64,000 bases of DNA from Cydia pomonella. Taxonomy: Eukaryota; Arthropoda; Insecta; Lepidoptera; Tortricidae. Shown piece after piece: positions 42,531 to 53,985 of this stretch. The translations under genes were made by a program, and so were the position numbers. Location of the stretch: assembly GCF_033807575.1 (NCBI RefSeq), contig NC_084729.1, forward strand, positions 4,278,001 through 4,342,000. The letters are read 5' to 3'. The notes below the pieces were generated by a model, which saw nothing but the letters and a program-made list of their open reading frames with translations, did no database searches and was not told the DNA's origin. Numbering within the stretch: the first letter of the stretch is position 1; each line of letters opens with the position of its first letter.

Positions 42531-43088
42531 CTGGTTTGCAATTTAAATTGCGTTGTATGCACTGTCTAGTTGCACAAATGTAAAATTTTTTTTTGTTGGA
42601 AAATGTAAATTTACAATTTTGCCATTATACTAACGACGAAGGTTATGTTATCTTTTCAGTCAACTAAACTTTCACCGTTTTGACACTTTTGACAGCAATG
42701 AATCCAATGAGCGACCGAAATAAACTGGGCGTGGGCGCTAATGAACTAAGTGTTTCCGAACCTAGGGTCTATTTTAATGGCTTCTATGTATTTGCATTTT
42801 CAATTGTGTTTTTGTTTTTTTTTCTCACTTTGTACGCATGTGTGTGTGCGTCAGTGTGAGTTTTTTTATTTTTATTTACTTTGTAATTACTTGTGAGTTC
42901 CTGTAATTGGCTCTCTGTATTAATCTTGTTGTCCTATTGTAAGTTTAAAGCTGTTGGTTCTCCTGAACATAAATAAATAAATAACTTTATAATTTCGTTT
43001 GACCACAAACAACTTTTGCAAGTCAATATTGCCAGGAAAGTAGGGGATTCCCTTGCGTTTCTAATACTTTCATTTCGTGGTTTGTTAC
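42531..43088. other. No gene seen upstream of exonuclease exon A
   Basis: Contains T-rich stretches and a (gt)n-like tract near 42838; a putative 5' region of the exonuclease gene. I could not place a first exon that splices in phase to exon A. Confidence 0.4.
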
Positions 43089-43258
43089 GGCTATGGAAGG
43101 TGGAGGTAAGGAATGAAATCTCTATGCACCAAAGTGTCATCAAAAAACCTTAAATAGGTGGCGCTACAATACCTAGAATACTTGAAAAATAAATCAAATC
43201 ATAGGCAGCACACTTCACTCCGTCAATAACGCCTAGGTTCTTAGCTACTCAAGCGCTA
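43089..43258 (-). mobile_element. MITE, left part, interrupted by the BEL/Pao element
   Basis: ctatggaaggtggaggtaag, gcgctacaatacctagaata and gcctaggttcttagctactc match the reverse of the element at 22815-23087. It resumes at 53986 (ctctggagagatttgaaact) and ends at about 54097 with gagatttcattcctttt. Confidence 0.75.
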
Positions 43259-44390
43259 TGTGGCCGCCTCTCCCCTAGCCGCCTACGGTATATAAATGAG
43301 ACCGTAAAGAGGGGAAAGGCGGCAACTTATTTATATGTTGTGTGGGGGGAATCTTTTGGGGTATAGAATGCATCGCATACATACCTTCATATCCCATAAG
43401 GGACTCTTCATCTTCACTCTCTCTGCACCTCAACTCCTGGGCCAGAGGAGCCTTAATCTGCTTCGCTTATCTTAAGGCGGCTGAATGTATGACACCCGAG
43501 ATCTGTGGGTAAAATTGCTCTATGAACATGGTATTCTCCAAACCATTAACCTCCACACATAAATCTATATATCTTACTAGTGAGCCCCATCTTACCCGGC
43601 CGGATGTAGGTTACATAATGCCAACTACCTAAGTAGCTGTATAGTCAAGGGGGCGTACCGCAGCCGAAGCTGCCCCTTGCGTGCTGATAAAGGAGTAACT
43701 AGCGGCCGAAGCCACCTTACTCCTACACGGGGATAAAGGAGAACCTAGCAGCCGAAGCCACAGAACTCCTAACGCCTTTCTCTGGTTTCAAGGGGGCGTA
43801 CCACAGCCGAAGCTGCCCCTTGCGTGCTGATAAAGGAGTAACTAGCGGCCGAAGCCACCTTACTCCTACACGGGGATAAAGGAGAACCTAGCAGCCGAAG
43901 CCACAGAACTCCTAACGCCTTTCTCTATAGTAGCCGCCCCCCTTACGGGGAGCATCTAGCAGCTAAACCTGCCATTCTCTTACACATTGATATAGGAGGA
44001 TCTGCGGCCGAAGCCGCAGACTCCTACACAATCATAAGTCCCTAGTCCGCCTTACCTAAGATGGGCTCCCAATAGCTTCCACGTCAAGGTCACGTGGCAA
44101 GCTCGAACCAGAAAGGAATAAAGGAGATAATCGCACAGAGAAACCATACCACTACTGCGGGCTTTCACCAAGTAAATAAAATACTTAGCTTTAGATGATT
44201 CCGGACAGCTGTAGGCTTCCTCACTTTATATCACATTTTATAGAACTAGCGCGTTTCGCGCCATACTGAATCTAGCTTCACCAACTTACTACGTTGGTTA
44301 ACTTACCACAGTTCCACATAGAGGGCGCTGTTCGGTGTTGCCGCAGGTGAATTAGTATTGTGGCATCAGATTTTCGCGTCCGTCGCGACA
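43259..44390 (-). repeat. BEL/Pao 3' LTR
   Basis: On minus it starts TGTCGCGACGG and ends GGCGGCCACA. It contains an internal 145 bp tandem duplication (units starting 43646 and 43791). The pol stop codon lies 25 bp inside it. Confidence 0.95.
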
Positions 44391-47300
44391 CTCCCCAACA
44401 CAGGCAGGAATAGGGCGACTAGATTGCTGGTCCATTCTTTGATCTTCTCAAGGGCTCGAAGAGCTGCGGCTCTCTTAGGTCTTGACTCGTTGCCTAGCGT
44501 AACCTCCTCCAGGTTGTGTGATTCTGGCTTAGTGTGCTCGTAAGATTCGAGGTCGACGACCGCGAACGGTTCTGGTTCGGACATAGACTTAGGCTTAGGC
44601 TCGTTTGACTCACTATACATAGGCTCTAGGATTCGTTGAGAGGAACTCCTTCCCTCTACTGGCGAGGCATAAGGTTGTACTTCTTCTTCTGGCTTATCTC
44701 TGACTGCTTGCGTGCATCTTTGCTCAGAAAGAGACTCGGATTCGGCAACATCGTTGACGGAATCCACCGTCATGTCATCTCTGCGTGACGAACGGGGTAG
44801 ATTAGGAAGTTGCAGAGGTTCTTCTGCGCTTTCGTCGTAAGATGATGTTTGTTTACACTGTTCTTCTCCATCTTCGATCTCTAACGGGTAGAGATGCGCG
44901 ATAGATCTTGTATACTCTGTATCTCCTACTCGTACCGTGGCAACCCTACATAAACCGTCGGCGCCTTTTCTTAAAGATACTATTTTCCCAACTTTCCAAT
45001 TGACTCTGTTCTTCGTGTCACCTTTGATCTGCACGATTTGACCTATCTTTGGAGCCAACTTGGATATTACCCTAGGTTCTTTAGGATGGTGGGAATATCT
45101 TTCTCTCAAATTTAGGAGATACCGGTTCTCGAACATCTCTTTAAATTCTCTTAGAATTATCTGTGCTTTCTTCCAACCTTTAATTAAATTGTCTTTAGTC
45201 ACCGTTCCTTGTGACGTAGTAGGATCCTTTCCTGACGTTTCCATAATGATACATTTTCCCATGGTAAGAAAATCTGAAGGTTTTAATACATGATCAGGCT
45301 CCGAGTCCACGTAAGTTAAAGGTCTTGTGTTAAGAACCGCTTCTATTTCTTTAACCACTGTAACCAGCTGGCTGTCATTCAATAAATGTTTCTGTAAAGT
45401 TTTCTTAATACAGTTCTTAACCAATCCGACTAATCTCTCGTAGAATCCTCCATGCCATGGTGCTAACTGTGGTATAAATTTCCATTTTATTTCTTTATCT
45501 ACGCAGTATGGATTCTGAAGAATCTCCGAGAGTAACTTAAAGTGAGCTGCGTTGTCAGAGGTTATCAAGATAGGCACGCCTCTTGCTGAAATCATCCTGC
45601 GTAAGGCCAATAAACCTTCTTCCGCTGTTAGGTCCTTTACAACTTCTAGGTGAATGGCTCTTACAGCCAAACATGTATATAGGCTAATCCACCTTTTGCA
45701 ATTGCCATTCCCATTGTTAACTAGAAGTGGTCCCAGGTAGTCGGTACCAACGTATGTAAATGGAGAACTATAGTTGACTCTCTCTTTCGGTAAAGCAGGA
45801 GTTTCCGGTAGTCTATATGGCCCTCCGTCATGTCTCATACATTCAGGGCATTTCTTCAGGATCCTTTGAACTTGGCTTCTTCCTTGTGGAATCCAGTATG
45901 TTTCCCTTATCTTGTCTAACGTGTGACTCACTCCAACATGTTTATTTTCTTGATGAGTCTTTATTATAATTTCGTTGGTGAAATCTGAATTTTTTGGAAT
46001 AAGTATAGGATAGCGTTTGTCAAATGACCAGTTTGTGTGTTTCATACGACCTTTGCACCTCAGTAACTCATCTATATCTTTAAATATGCCTAAATTCAAA
46101 CTTAAACTAGTTACTTTTCCCTCTACTTCTAGAGGAAAATACTCTGATTGAATTTCTTTCAATTTTTGAAACTTATTGTCTGGCATCTGACCATTCTCTT
46201 GATTTATTATCTCTTTTGCAGTTGTGCCATCTTCCGTTTCCACCGGGTTGACATTAGGTATATCTGGATCATCTATTTCCATCAGTTCTTCATCTTCTTG
46301 GATCCCAAGACCCTCCCCAGTCAAGAGAGAACTGGTGGGTCCACTGCCGGATGTAGTTGGCCACGTCTTCGGATCTTCTACTATAAATTGTGGACCACTC
46401 AGCCATTTCTCCCCGTCCTCTCTCGAACAGGTGGGTCTGGTGCCTACGTCTGCTGGATTTAGGTCTGTTGGAAGGTATCTGATTTCCAGATCTTTATTTG
46501 TTCTGATCTCTTCTATCCTCCTGGCAACGAAAGGTGGTAATAGTTTGTCAGATTTACACCATTCTATGACTATCTGGCTGTCGGTCCATAAGACTTGCCT
46601 TGCTATCTTCTGCTGGAAGAATTTAAGAACGAACTTTATCAATCTACTGCCAATCAGTACTCCTAATAGTTCAAGACGGGGTATCTTGAGACTCTCCTGA
46701 TCTTTACTTGGTATTAAACGGGATTTACCAATGATGAAGCTTTTCCCCGAGCCGCAAACTAAAAAGACTGATGCTGCATAAGCCTGTAGGGAGGCGTCAG
46801 TGAAACAGTGTAGTTGGTAGCCTTTTCCCACTGGTGTCTTCATGTAGCATCTGTTCACTGACACTTCCCTAATGGCTTCTAAGTTCTGTCTGATGACGTT
46901 CCACTCTTCTGTTAGTTCGCTTGACAATGGCGAGTCCCACGACACTCCAGCCTTCCAGAGTCCTTGTAGAAAGAGTTTAGATGATAGAGTATAGGGCACG
47001 GCATAACCACATGGATCATAGATTGATGCAATAGTCTTCAGTATTCCTCTTTTTGTGACTGCTTCCTCTTGCAAGTTAGGTTTCAACTGAAGAGTATCTT
47101 TCTTAATGTCCCATTCTAAACCAAGTACCTTTACTTTATCTTCTTTACATGTATCAGAAACTTTCTTCATAAATTCTCGAGAATTTGAGCTCCAATCCCT
47201 GAGTGACATTGAAATATCTTGAAAAGATCCTTTTAGATTTCTGTAGAGCTCCATCGCTTCATCTGTAGTGCTGGAACCCGAAACAAAGTTGTCCACATAT

Positions 47301-48685
47301 ATGTCATTTGCTTTTAGTCTGACTTGTTGATGTTCCGCACTAGACAGGTGGTGTTTGATTGTTGCATTAAGCAAAAACGGTGACGAAATGACGCCAAATG
47401 GAACTCTACAAAACCTAAGGTGTAATAGGTTGTCTTGAGATATCGGTTTAGAGGTATCTTTGAGCCACAGGAATCTGGTTACGTCACGATCCTTTTCGTG
47501 TAACGCCATCTGTAAGAACGCCTTTTCAATATCCGAGGTTAGTCCTATCTGATGAGTTCTAAATTTAATGAGTAAACCTGTGAGGTCTTCTAACATGAGT
47601 GGTCCTCTGTATAAACATTCGTTCAGACTCTTGGTGTCTTTGCTGCTCTTGGAGCTAGCATCATAAACTATTCTCATAGGTTTCCCTCGATGGCATACTC
47701 CATGGAAGGGTAGGTAGTGAACTACGTTATCCGTTGACGTTCTTGAAGCAAGTACAACTTCTATTATACCTTTATCTAATTGTTGTTTAAACGTATCATC
47801 GTATGATAACAACGTGCCTTGATCCATACGCTTCAATAAGCTTGATAAGCGACCAAAAGCCATTCCATAATTATTGGGTAAGTCCGGTGGGTAAGTTATC
47901 CACGGCCAGCTTACCGTGTAACGATTATTTAATTTTAGAGTGGTATTATTAAAATACTTGATTGCTTCTTCTTCTCTAGTTGCTTTCGGTGAATCACTAA
48001 TACCTATACATTCTAGTTCCCAGAGGCTCTTTATGTCTCCATCACAAAGGGGTGGGTCAGGTTGATGAAGCTTCGTTTCTATACAAGTCTGAGCGTAAGT
48101 CACTACATAGGGCTCGTCACTAAGCTGTGGTTCTGTTCTACCACTTATTATCCAACCAAGGGCAGAATCAACCAGGAACAGGTTACTACCCAATTGTATT
48201 TTCTTCTCGTAAATTAGGTTGAAGTAGTACTCGTTTCCAACCAGAATCTGCACCTGTCCGCTTAGCGAGCCGTCATCCGCTAGTATATATGACTCCGGTA
48301 AGTCCTTCAACTTGACAGTGGGTATGTATCCTCTTGAAATACGTTCAACGCAGTTGGCTTGTATAACTATCTTCTTATTTGTCCTTGACAGCAATTGTAA
48401 AGTAACTATTGGACTATGTATTTCTTTAGGAGGATCTTCACCGAAGGTAAATATAGTTAAATGACTTTCCTCTTCAATGGGAAGCTTCAATTCCTTGGCA
48501 GTTTGAAATGTGACATAGGAGCGCTGAGAGCCTGGATCTAAAAGAAGTCTATATTTATATTGTTTATTTTTATCATCTAGGGGGTTAGCCCTAACAACAG
48601 AAGTTTGAAGAGTAGTGAATCCCTTTCCTAGAACCGTCAGGACTGTTTCTTCATTGCAGTATTCTTCTGAAAATTTAAATGGCAT
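44366..48685 (-). CDS. pol: BEL/Pao Pol: protease, reverse transcriptase, RNase H, integrase
   Basis: 1439 codons without a stop. Domains in order: protease about residues 45-60 (YRLLLDPGSQRSY, with Pro where the usual motif has Ser/Thr after the catalytic Asp); RT with IVYDASSK, LTSDIEKAFLQ, FCRVPFGVISSPFLL and a catalytic box IYVDNFVSG; RNase H with LHCFTDASLQAYA, LELLGVLI and LWTDSQIVIEW; integrase zinc finger H-H-C-C (HVGVSH ... CPECMRH) and DDE core (YVGTDYLG, LITSDNAAHF, WHGGFYERLVG). Start ATG at 48683-48685 overlaps the gag end by 49 nt in the -1 frame. It copies and inserts the element. The C-terminal tail after integrase is Ser/Glu-rich and ends in the LTR. Confidence 0.93.
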   Translation of the reverse strand: MPFKFSEEYCNEETVLTVLGKGFTTLQTSVVRANPLDDKNKQYKYRLLLDPGSQRSYVTFQTAKELKLPIEEESHLTIFTFGEDPPKEIHSPIVTLQLLSRTNKKIVIQANCVERISRGYIPTVKLKDLPESYILADDGSLSGQVQILVGNEYYFNLIYEKKIQLGSNLFLVDSALGWIISGRTEPQLSDEPYVVTYAQTCIETKLHQPDPPLCDGDIKSLWELECIGISDSPKATREEEAIKYFNNTTLKLNNRYTVSWPWITYPPDLPNNYGMAFGRLSSLLKRMDQGTLLSYDDTFKQQLDKGIIEVVLASRTSTDNVVHYLPFHGVCHRGKPMRIVYDASSKSSKDTKSLNECLYRGPLMLEDLTGLLIKFRTHQIGLTSDIEKAFLQMALHEKDRDVTRFLWLKDTSKPISQDNLLHLRFCRVPFGVISSPFLLNATIKHHLSSAEHQQVRLKANDIYVDNFVSGSSTTDEAMELYRNLKGSFQDISMSLRDWSSNSREFMKKVSDTCKEDKVKVLGLEWDIKKDTLQLKPNLQEEAVTKRGILKTIASIYDPCGYAVPYTLSSKLFLQGLWKAGVSWDSPLSSELTEEWNVIRQNLEAIREVSVNRCYMKTPVGKGYQLHCFTDASLQAYAASVFLVCGSGKSFIIGKSRLIPSKDQESLKIPRLELLGVLIGSRLIKFVLKFFQQKIARQVLWTDSQIVIEWCKSDKLLPPFVARRIEEIRTNKDLEIRYLPTDLNPADVGTRPTCSREDGEKWLSGPQFIVEDPKTWPTTSGSGPTSSLLTGEGLGIQEDEELMEIDDPDIPNVNPVETEDGTTAKEIINQENGQMPDNKFQKLKEIQSEYFPLEVEGKVTSLSLNLGIFKDIDELLRCKGRMKHTNWSFDKRYPILIPKNSDFTNEIIIKTHQENKHVGVSHTLDKIRETYWIPQGRSQVQRILKKCPECMRHDGGPYRLPETPALPKERVNYSSPFTYVGTDYLGPLLVNNGNGNCKRWISLYTCLAVRAIHLEVVKDLTAEEGLLALRRMISARGVPILITSDNAAHFKLLSEILQNPYCVDKEIKWKFIPQLAPWHGGFYERLVGLVKNCIKKTLQKHLLNDSQLVTVVKEIEAVLNTRPLTYVDSEPDHVLKPSDFLTMGKCIIMETSGKDPTTSQGTVTKDNLIKGWKKAQIILREFKEMFENRYLLNLRERYSHHPKEPRVISKLAPKIGQIVQIKGDTKNRVNWKVGKIVSLRKGADGLCRVATVRVGDTEYTRSIAHLYPLEIEDGEEQCKQTSSYDESAEEPLQLPNLPRSSRRDDMTVDSVNDVAESESLSEQRCTQAVRDKPEEEVQPYASPVEGRSSSQRILEPMYSESNEPKPKSMSEPEPFAVVDLESYEHTKPESHNLEEVTLGNESRPKRAAALRALEKIKEWTSNLVALFLPVLGSVATDAKI

Positions 48686-50055
48686 AAAGCTCTGTTATGC
48701 GGTGTCTCACTACAGCAAATGCTACACTTACGTTTGTTCTTGCAGTCTTTTATAAAGTGGCCTAACTTCAAACACATGAAGCATTTCTTTCCAAGTCGTT
48801 TCTTTCTTTCTGCTAAGGTAGTAGCTTCAGAGCACTTATCATTGTAATGATCACCTTTGCAAAAGATGCATGTCCACGCTGTTCTCCCCTTCGAAGAGCC
48901 CTGCTGAGGTTCTGGTTGATCCTTGTTAGAAGTCGGAGTTTGTTTTGGTCTGTTCCATTTATTGGGTTTATTAATACTATCAAACTTATTCTTCCTTTCC
49001 GGTCTTCTATCAAAACCTCCTTGAGGATTTTGTTTCTTAGGGGGACCTTGCTGCTGTTTGGGTTGATATGCGCTTCTTGCACGTTTCACATTTATATGTA
49101 GAGTTCCGACTGTACTATCTTCTGCTTCATGCGTGCGTTTTCTTCCTGAAATCCTTTCAGCATCCTCTTTTGCGGTAATAATTCTATCTAATTGGTTCCT
49201 GATTTCTTGTATAGAATCATCATTAACCTTCAGCTTAATTTCGTAAACTAGATCGGGTGGAAATTTCTCCAGCAACATAAAACGAAGATGATTGTGATTG
49301 ATGTTTTCACCTAATGATTCCAAAATTTTGAGATTTCGTTCAACTTCGTTGAATGTCTTTCTACAGTCTTCAGCGGTGCTTTTGGCCATCTTAACCTTAT
49401 ATAGTGTTGCATAATGCGCGTCAATGAGATGAGAGGTCTTGCCGAAACGCTCCTTTAGGATCGATATGGCTATTCTATAATTAGCATTAGTAGTTGACAG
49501 ACCATCTATGGCTTTCTTGGCATCTCCCGTCACCGAGGCTTTAAGATAGGAGAGCTTGTCAACATCAGGCAGATTTCTTGAATCAATGTTGCTCTTGAAG
49601 GAGTCCCAGAACTCACACCAAAAGAGCACGTCTCCACTATACACCGGCAGCTGAAGTTTAGGGAGTCGGCACGAGGCATTCGCTTCCGGAGGTTTCTCTG
49701 TAGCGTTGCTTTTCAAAGTTATTTGATCGATCTTCACTTTAAGTTCAGCCAAAGTCTCCTCTGCTTGAAGTTGCAATCCACTCAGTAAACATATTTCATC
49801 AGAAGCAGGTGTCGAAGCCAAGCGAAAGTACTCCATCAAGTCGTTGTCAAGTCTTTTCAGAGATGCATCTAATTTACTGTAAGTAATTTGAGCCTGCCCT
49901 AAGTTCTCTGAATTAATGGTAACAGGAATAACTTCTATGTCTGTGGTGAGTTTGTCGTTAATGAGCCTAAGCCTTCTTAAAAGCAAATCGTCCATTATGT
50001 TGTTTGTGTAAGCTCTTTTCTTGTTTAATCCTGTAACGTATAGAAATAAACCCAT
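48637..50055 (-). CDS. gag: BEL/Pao Gag
   Basis: 472 codons as an open frame; the likely start is the ATG at 49993-49995 (MDDLLLRRLRLINDKL), and the frame is open some 20 codons further 5' to another ATG. Central capsid-like domain of the DUF1759 type: LPKLQLPVYSGDVLFWCEFW, NLPDVDKLSYLKASVTGDA, then AISILKERFGKTSHLIDAH. The C-terminus has a basic linker and zinc fingers CIFCKGDHYNDKC, CFMCLKLGHFIKDC and CSICCSETPHNRALC. Forms the particle and binds RNA. Overlaps pol by 49 nt, so Pol would need a -1 frameshift or its own start. Confidence 0.9.
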   Translation of the reverse strand: MGLFLYVTGLNKKRAYTNNIMDDLLLRRLRLINDKLTTDIEVIPVTINSENLGQAQITYSKLDASLKRLDNDLMEYFRLASTPASDEICLLSGLQLQAEETLAELKVKIDQITLKSNATEKPPEANASCRLPKLQLPVYSGDVLFWCEFWDSFKSNIDSRNLPDVDKLSYLKASVTGDAKKAIDGLSTTNANYRIAISILKERFGKTSHLIDAHYATLYKVKMAKSTAEDCRKTFNEVERNLKILESLGENINHNHLRFMLLEKFPPDLVYEIKLKVNDDSIQEIRNQLDRIITAKEDAERISGRKRTHEAEDSTVGTLHINVKRARSAYQPKQQQGPPKKQNPQGGFDRRPERKNKFDSINKPNKWNRPKQTPTSNKDQPEPQQGSSKGRTAWTCIFCKGDHYNDKCSEATTLAERKKRLGKKCFMCLKLGHFIKDCKNKRKCSICCSETPHNRALCHLNFQKNTAMKKQS

Positions 50056-52853
50056 TTAACCTAAAGTCCTATTTATTTGCTTATGTTTGAAATGATTACG
50101 CTTGTAGATTTAATTAATACTGCCTTGCAGTAACTATGTTTCATACTACTTTAGGTTGTTTAATTTTAAATTATTTTATTTATTCTTTATTTTAATGATC
50201 TCAAAATATTGAAATCTAAATTTAACTAATGATCTCTAAAATCCTTTCAAATTTGAAACCAAAAAAGAATAAAAATCAAAGTCAATTAAATTACATGAAT
50301 GAAACCATTGACCCAATTATAATCCGATGTTTCATTTAAATATCATGAGAGGGAGTAAAACAAGGGTGGAAGGCAACATAACATACACACCTACATATAA
50401 ATGTGTCTAGTTTTATCTTTATAACTTATAGGTTACACCAATACAAGCGTCATCGACGTCAGTAAGTGATGTTGACGTTTATACACTGTTGCCACAACAC
50501 AACCTCTAATGTTGGTGTCTCTGATTCAAGCTCACTCGTAGCACAACGAAAATTAATACTTTATTTCCATTTCACTTGTTTTATTGATCTATTTAATGAT
50601 TATTTTAATTTTATTTCACTTGTTTGGTTTATTTATTTAGTAATGATTTTAATTTTATTTCACTTGCTTGGTTTATTTATTTAGTAATCATTTTAATTTT
50701 ATTTATTAGAACACTTCAAAGAATCACTTATCTAATGAGTCTAATTGCACATAAAAGTCACCACAATAAATCTGGAAAGAAGATGTTAACTTATATATAC
50801 ACACATACACACCACAATTGCTTTCGTATACTATAATCATGGACTTCAATATGGAATGCATGTAAAATAAATCAGGTATAAGTTCCCTTTAGGCCTATAT
50901 ACATAATATTGTATATAATTATACTTCTTACTTAACGTTTACTTACTCAACTAAATCCTTGTACATACGCCGTAAATCAATTCACAAAGAAATAAATTGT
51001 CTTTCTTAGTTTAAATAAGGTAGCGTAATAATACCAAACTATCTAACTAGGGAACCCGAGATAACATTCCAGAAGGCCTATAGTAAGCTTGGAAAATTAC
51101 TAAGGTTCGCCTCTTGTTTGGAAAATTCTAGATATTTCTAAAACTGAGTCGTACTAATATGAGCCGTGTTACCTAAACAATAGGGTTGACTCTTGTCTAC
51201 GGTCGTCCCCAACTATCAACTTCTAGAAAGTGAAATTATTTCAATAAAGTAGGAGACGAAATCGACTCATAATTCATACATACGGAAGGATACTTAGTTA
51301 AAAACGGATTCCTTTTCTTGTTAGAAACCCAAATGATCATGGCCGCCATGCTGTCGGATCGCTTGCTATGAAATAATTTTCGTCGCGCGCATTTGTTTTA
51401 CAGAATAGAGCTCTGTCACTGTGAAGTAAATGTTTAAAAACTTACCGAGAAATAGTCTAGTCCGATAGCAGGTCTAATCAGGGGGGTTTTCGTCAAATCC
51501 GAGTTGTCTTGTCCGGTGTGGTTGGCGGCGGCGAGTTCACTGTACCTATGAAGTAAATACGTAGTTTTTCACAATCTTGCCTATCTACACGCTTATCCCT
51601 TTGTTGGTGCCCTTTAAATTATAATATTCTCAATATTTACCAGCATAATTTGAGGAACCTTCCCGGGGAACTCGCGTCTGCTTGGAGATCTTCCGCCAAC
51701 GATTCAAAATGGTGGAACGTTCGCTTTGCAACAGTCAGTGTTGCCAAAGTCAACTCAAACCCCATAAATTTCGATAAATATGAAATGAATTTAGGGCCTT
51801 TAACAAATTTCTTTCTTCTTTATGTTGATTCCGTATAAATGATTGCATCCTTGTGTTCTTAAAACTACTTAAGTTCTAAAGTATAACGTAAATATAAAAG
51901 GTAAAATGTAGAGTGCTTACTCATACAAACTCTTATCTACTACACGTACGTTTCTTATAAGATGCTTATTAGTTATTCTGACTCGCATACGTTTACTTAT
52001 TATAATCATATTAAATCCACAACTCTAACAACTAATGTATAATAAAATAAAGTAAATCTTCTACTTATATCTAAGTACGCTTTGCTATGACGTACCTACT
52101 GAAGCGTCTTATTGGAAATTGGTTATCGTATAACTTTTCTATGTTGAATCAGCTTAGCGACATAATTTTTCTTTCTTCTTTAATTTTCTTGAGAATCCCG
52201 ATAATCCGCACATTTTCCGCGATTTGGTGGATAATCTTCCTAGTGTGGCAACACCTGCCATCTTGTTCTAGGCGGTTCGCGCCGCCTATTTTTCCGGTTA
52301 CGTTGGTAACTCGAAGGCATTATTACACAATAGTGTATCACTTAATTTAAAGTAATAAATATCATAATTGATAAATATAGACAAATGCACCAATCCCTTT
52401 TTTATTCATCTTTGTTTATTCTTTTACTAATTTGCGACTCCATTCTAATTGGAAAATAAAATACATCCATTATGAAAATGTCGTGTGACTGCTTCCGGTC
52501 ACCGCGATGTAATTTCTTCATGTTGGCTCCGTACAATGTTGATGTTCTGCCGTTCACGTATATAAAAACATGACTTATTAACTCAAAATATCTTCAATTG
52601 ATGAATATTAATGCCAGCCTCTTTATTTAAACAAGCCTAAATTAATATCGAACCAGATGTAATAAGAAAACACTTTAAAATGTATACATAAAATATAAAA
52701 CCTCGCAGTATTCGCTACTGTTAGCGCCATCTATGATTTCCGATAGTAAACATATATGCCTATAGTGAAGATGTATGCTTTGCATTCTTTATATTATTTA
52801 TTCTCAAAAAAGCCTTGGTTCTTTAACTGCTGAATCCCAGCATTAACCACCAT
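50056..52853 (-). other. BEL/Pao leader / untranslated region
   Basis: 2.8 kb between gag and the 5' LTR, long for the family. AT-rich; about 2.6 units of a 45 bp tandem repeat (ggtttatttatttagtaatg) lie at 50585-50705. Next to the LTR on minus is tggtggttaatgctgggatt, a candidate primer binding site starting TGG, one base off the LTR end; I could not match it to a tRNA. No coding domain seen, so an older insertion within it cannot be excluded. Confidence 0.6.
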
Positions 52854-53985
52854 TGTGGCCGCCTCTCCCCTAGCCGCCTACGGTATATAAATGAGACCGT
52901 AAAGAGGGGAAAGGCGGCAACTTATTTATATGTTGTGTGGGGGGAATCTTTTGGGGTATAGAATGCATCGCATACATACCTTCATATCCCATAAGGGACT
53001 CTTCATCTTCACTCTCTCTGCACCTCAACTCCTGGGCCAGAGGAGCCTTAATCTGCTTCGCTTATCTTAAGGCGGCTGAATGTATGACACCCGAGATCTG
53101 TGGGTAAAATTGCTCTATGAACATGGTATTCTCCAAACCATTAACCTCCACACATAAATCTATATATCTTACTAGTGAGCCCCATCTTACCCGGCCGGAT
53201 GTAGGTTACATAATGCCAACTACCTAAGTAGCTGTATAGTCAAGGGGGCGTACCGCAGCCGAAGCTGCCCCTTGCGTGCTGATAAAGGAGTAACTAGCGG
53301 CCGAAGCCACCTTACTCCTACACGGGGATAAAGGAGAACCTAGCAGCCGAAGCCACAGAACTCCTAACGCCTTTCTCTGGTTTCAAGGGGGCGTACCACA
53401 GCCGAAGCTGCCCCTTGCGTGCTGATAAAGGAGTAACTAGCGGCCGAAGCCACCTTACTCCTACACGGGGATAAAGGAGAACCTAGCAGCCGAAGCCACA
53501 GAACTCCTAACGCCTTTCTCTATAGTAGCCGCCCCCCTTACGGGGAGCATCTAGCAGCTAAACCTGCCATTCTCTTACACATTGATATAGGAGGATCTGC
53601 GGCCGAAGCCGCAGACTCCTACACAATCATAAGTCCCTAGTCCGCCTTACCTAAGATGGGCTCCCAATAGCTTCCACGTCAAGGTCACGTGGCAAGCTCG
53701 AACCAGAAAGGAATAAAGGAGATAATCGCACAGAGAAACCATACCACTACTGCGGGCTTTCACCAAGTAAATAAAATACTTAGCTTTAGATGATTCCGGA
53801 CAGCTGTAGGCTTCCTCACTTTATATCACATTTTATAGAACTAGCGCGTTTCGCGCCATACTGAATCTAGCTTCACCAACTTACTACGTTGGTTAACTTA
53901 CCACAGTTCCACATAGAGGGCGCTGTTCGGTGTTGCCGCAGGTGAATTAGTATTGTGGCATCAGATTTTCGCGTCCGTCGCGACA
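52854..53985 (-). repeat. BEL/Pao 5' LTR
   Basis: Same 1132 bp as the other LTR, offset exactly 9595 bp at every position compared. Its outer edge is 317 bp from the ATG of MTG2, which is transcribed the other way. Confidence 0.95.

Larger units (their letters stand above)
43259..53985 (-). mobile_element. Complete BEL/Pao LTR retrotransposon, 10.7 kb
   Basis: Two 1132 bp LTRs (43259-44390 and 52854-53985) begin TGT and end ACA; all segments compared are identical. CGCTA is duplicated at both outer sides (43254-43258, 53986-53990). On minus: 5' LTR at right, leader 50056-52853, gag 48637-50055, pol 44366-48685, polypurine-like ttggggag just before the 3' LTR. Both ORFs are open over full length. 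Identical LTRs imply recent insertion. Confidence 0.95.

Noticed and set aside
43259..44390. Segmental duplication rather than LTR
   Set aside because: TGT...ACA ends, 5 bp target duplication and enclosed gag/pol show an LTR.
50466..50836. Short frames in the BEL/Pao leader as an env-like gene
   Set aside because: Too short, AT-rich, arise from a 45 bp T-rich tandem repeat; no signal peptide plus anchor arrangement.
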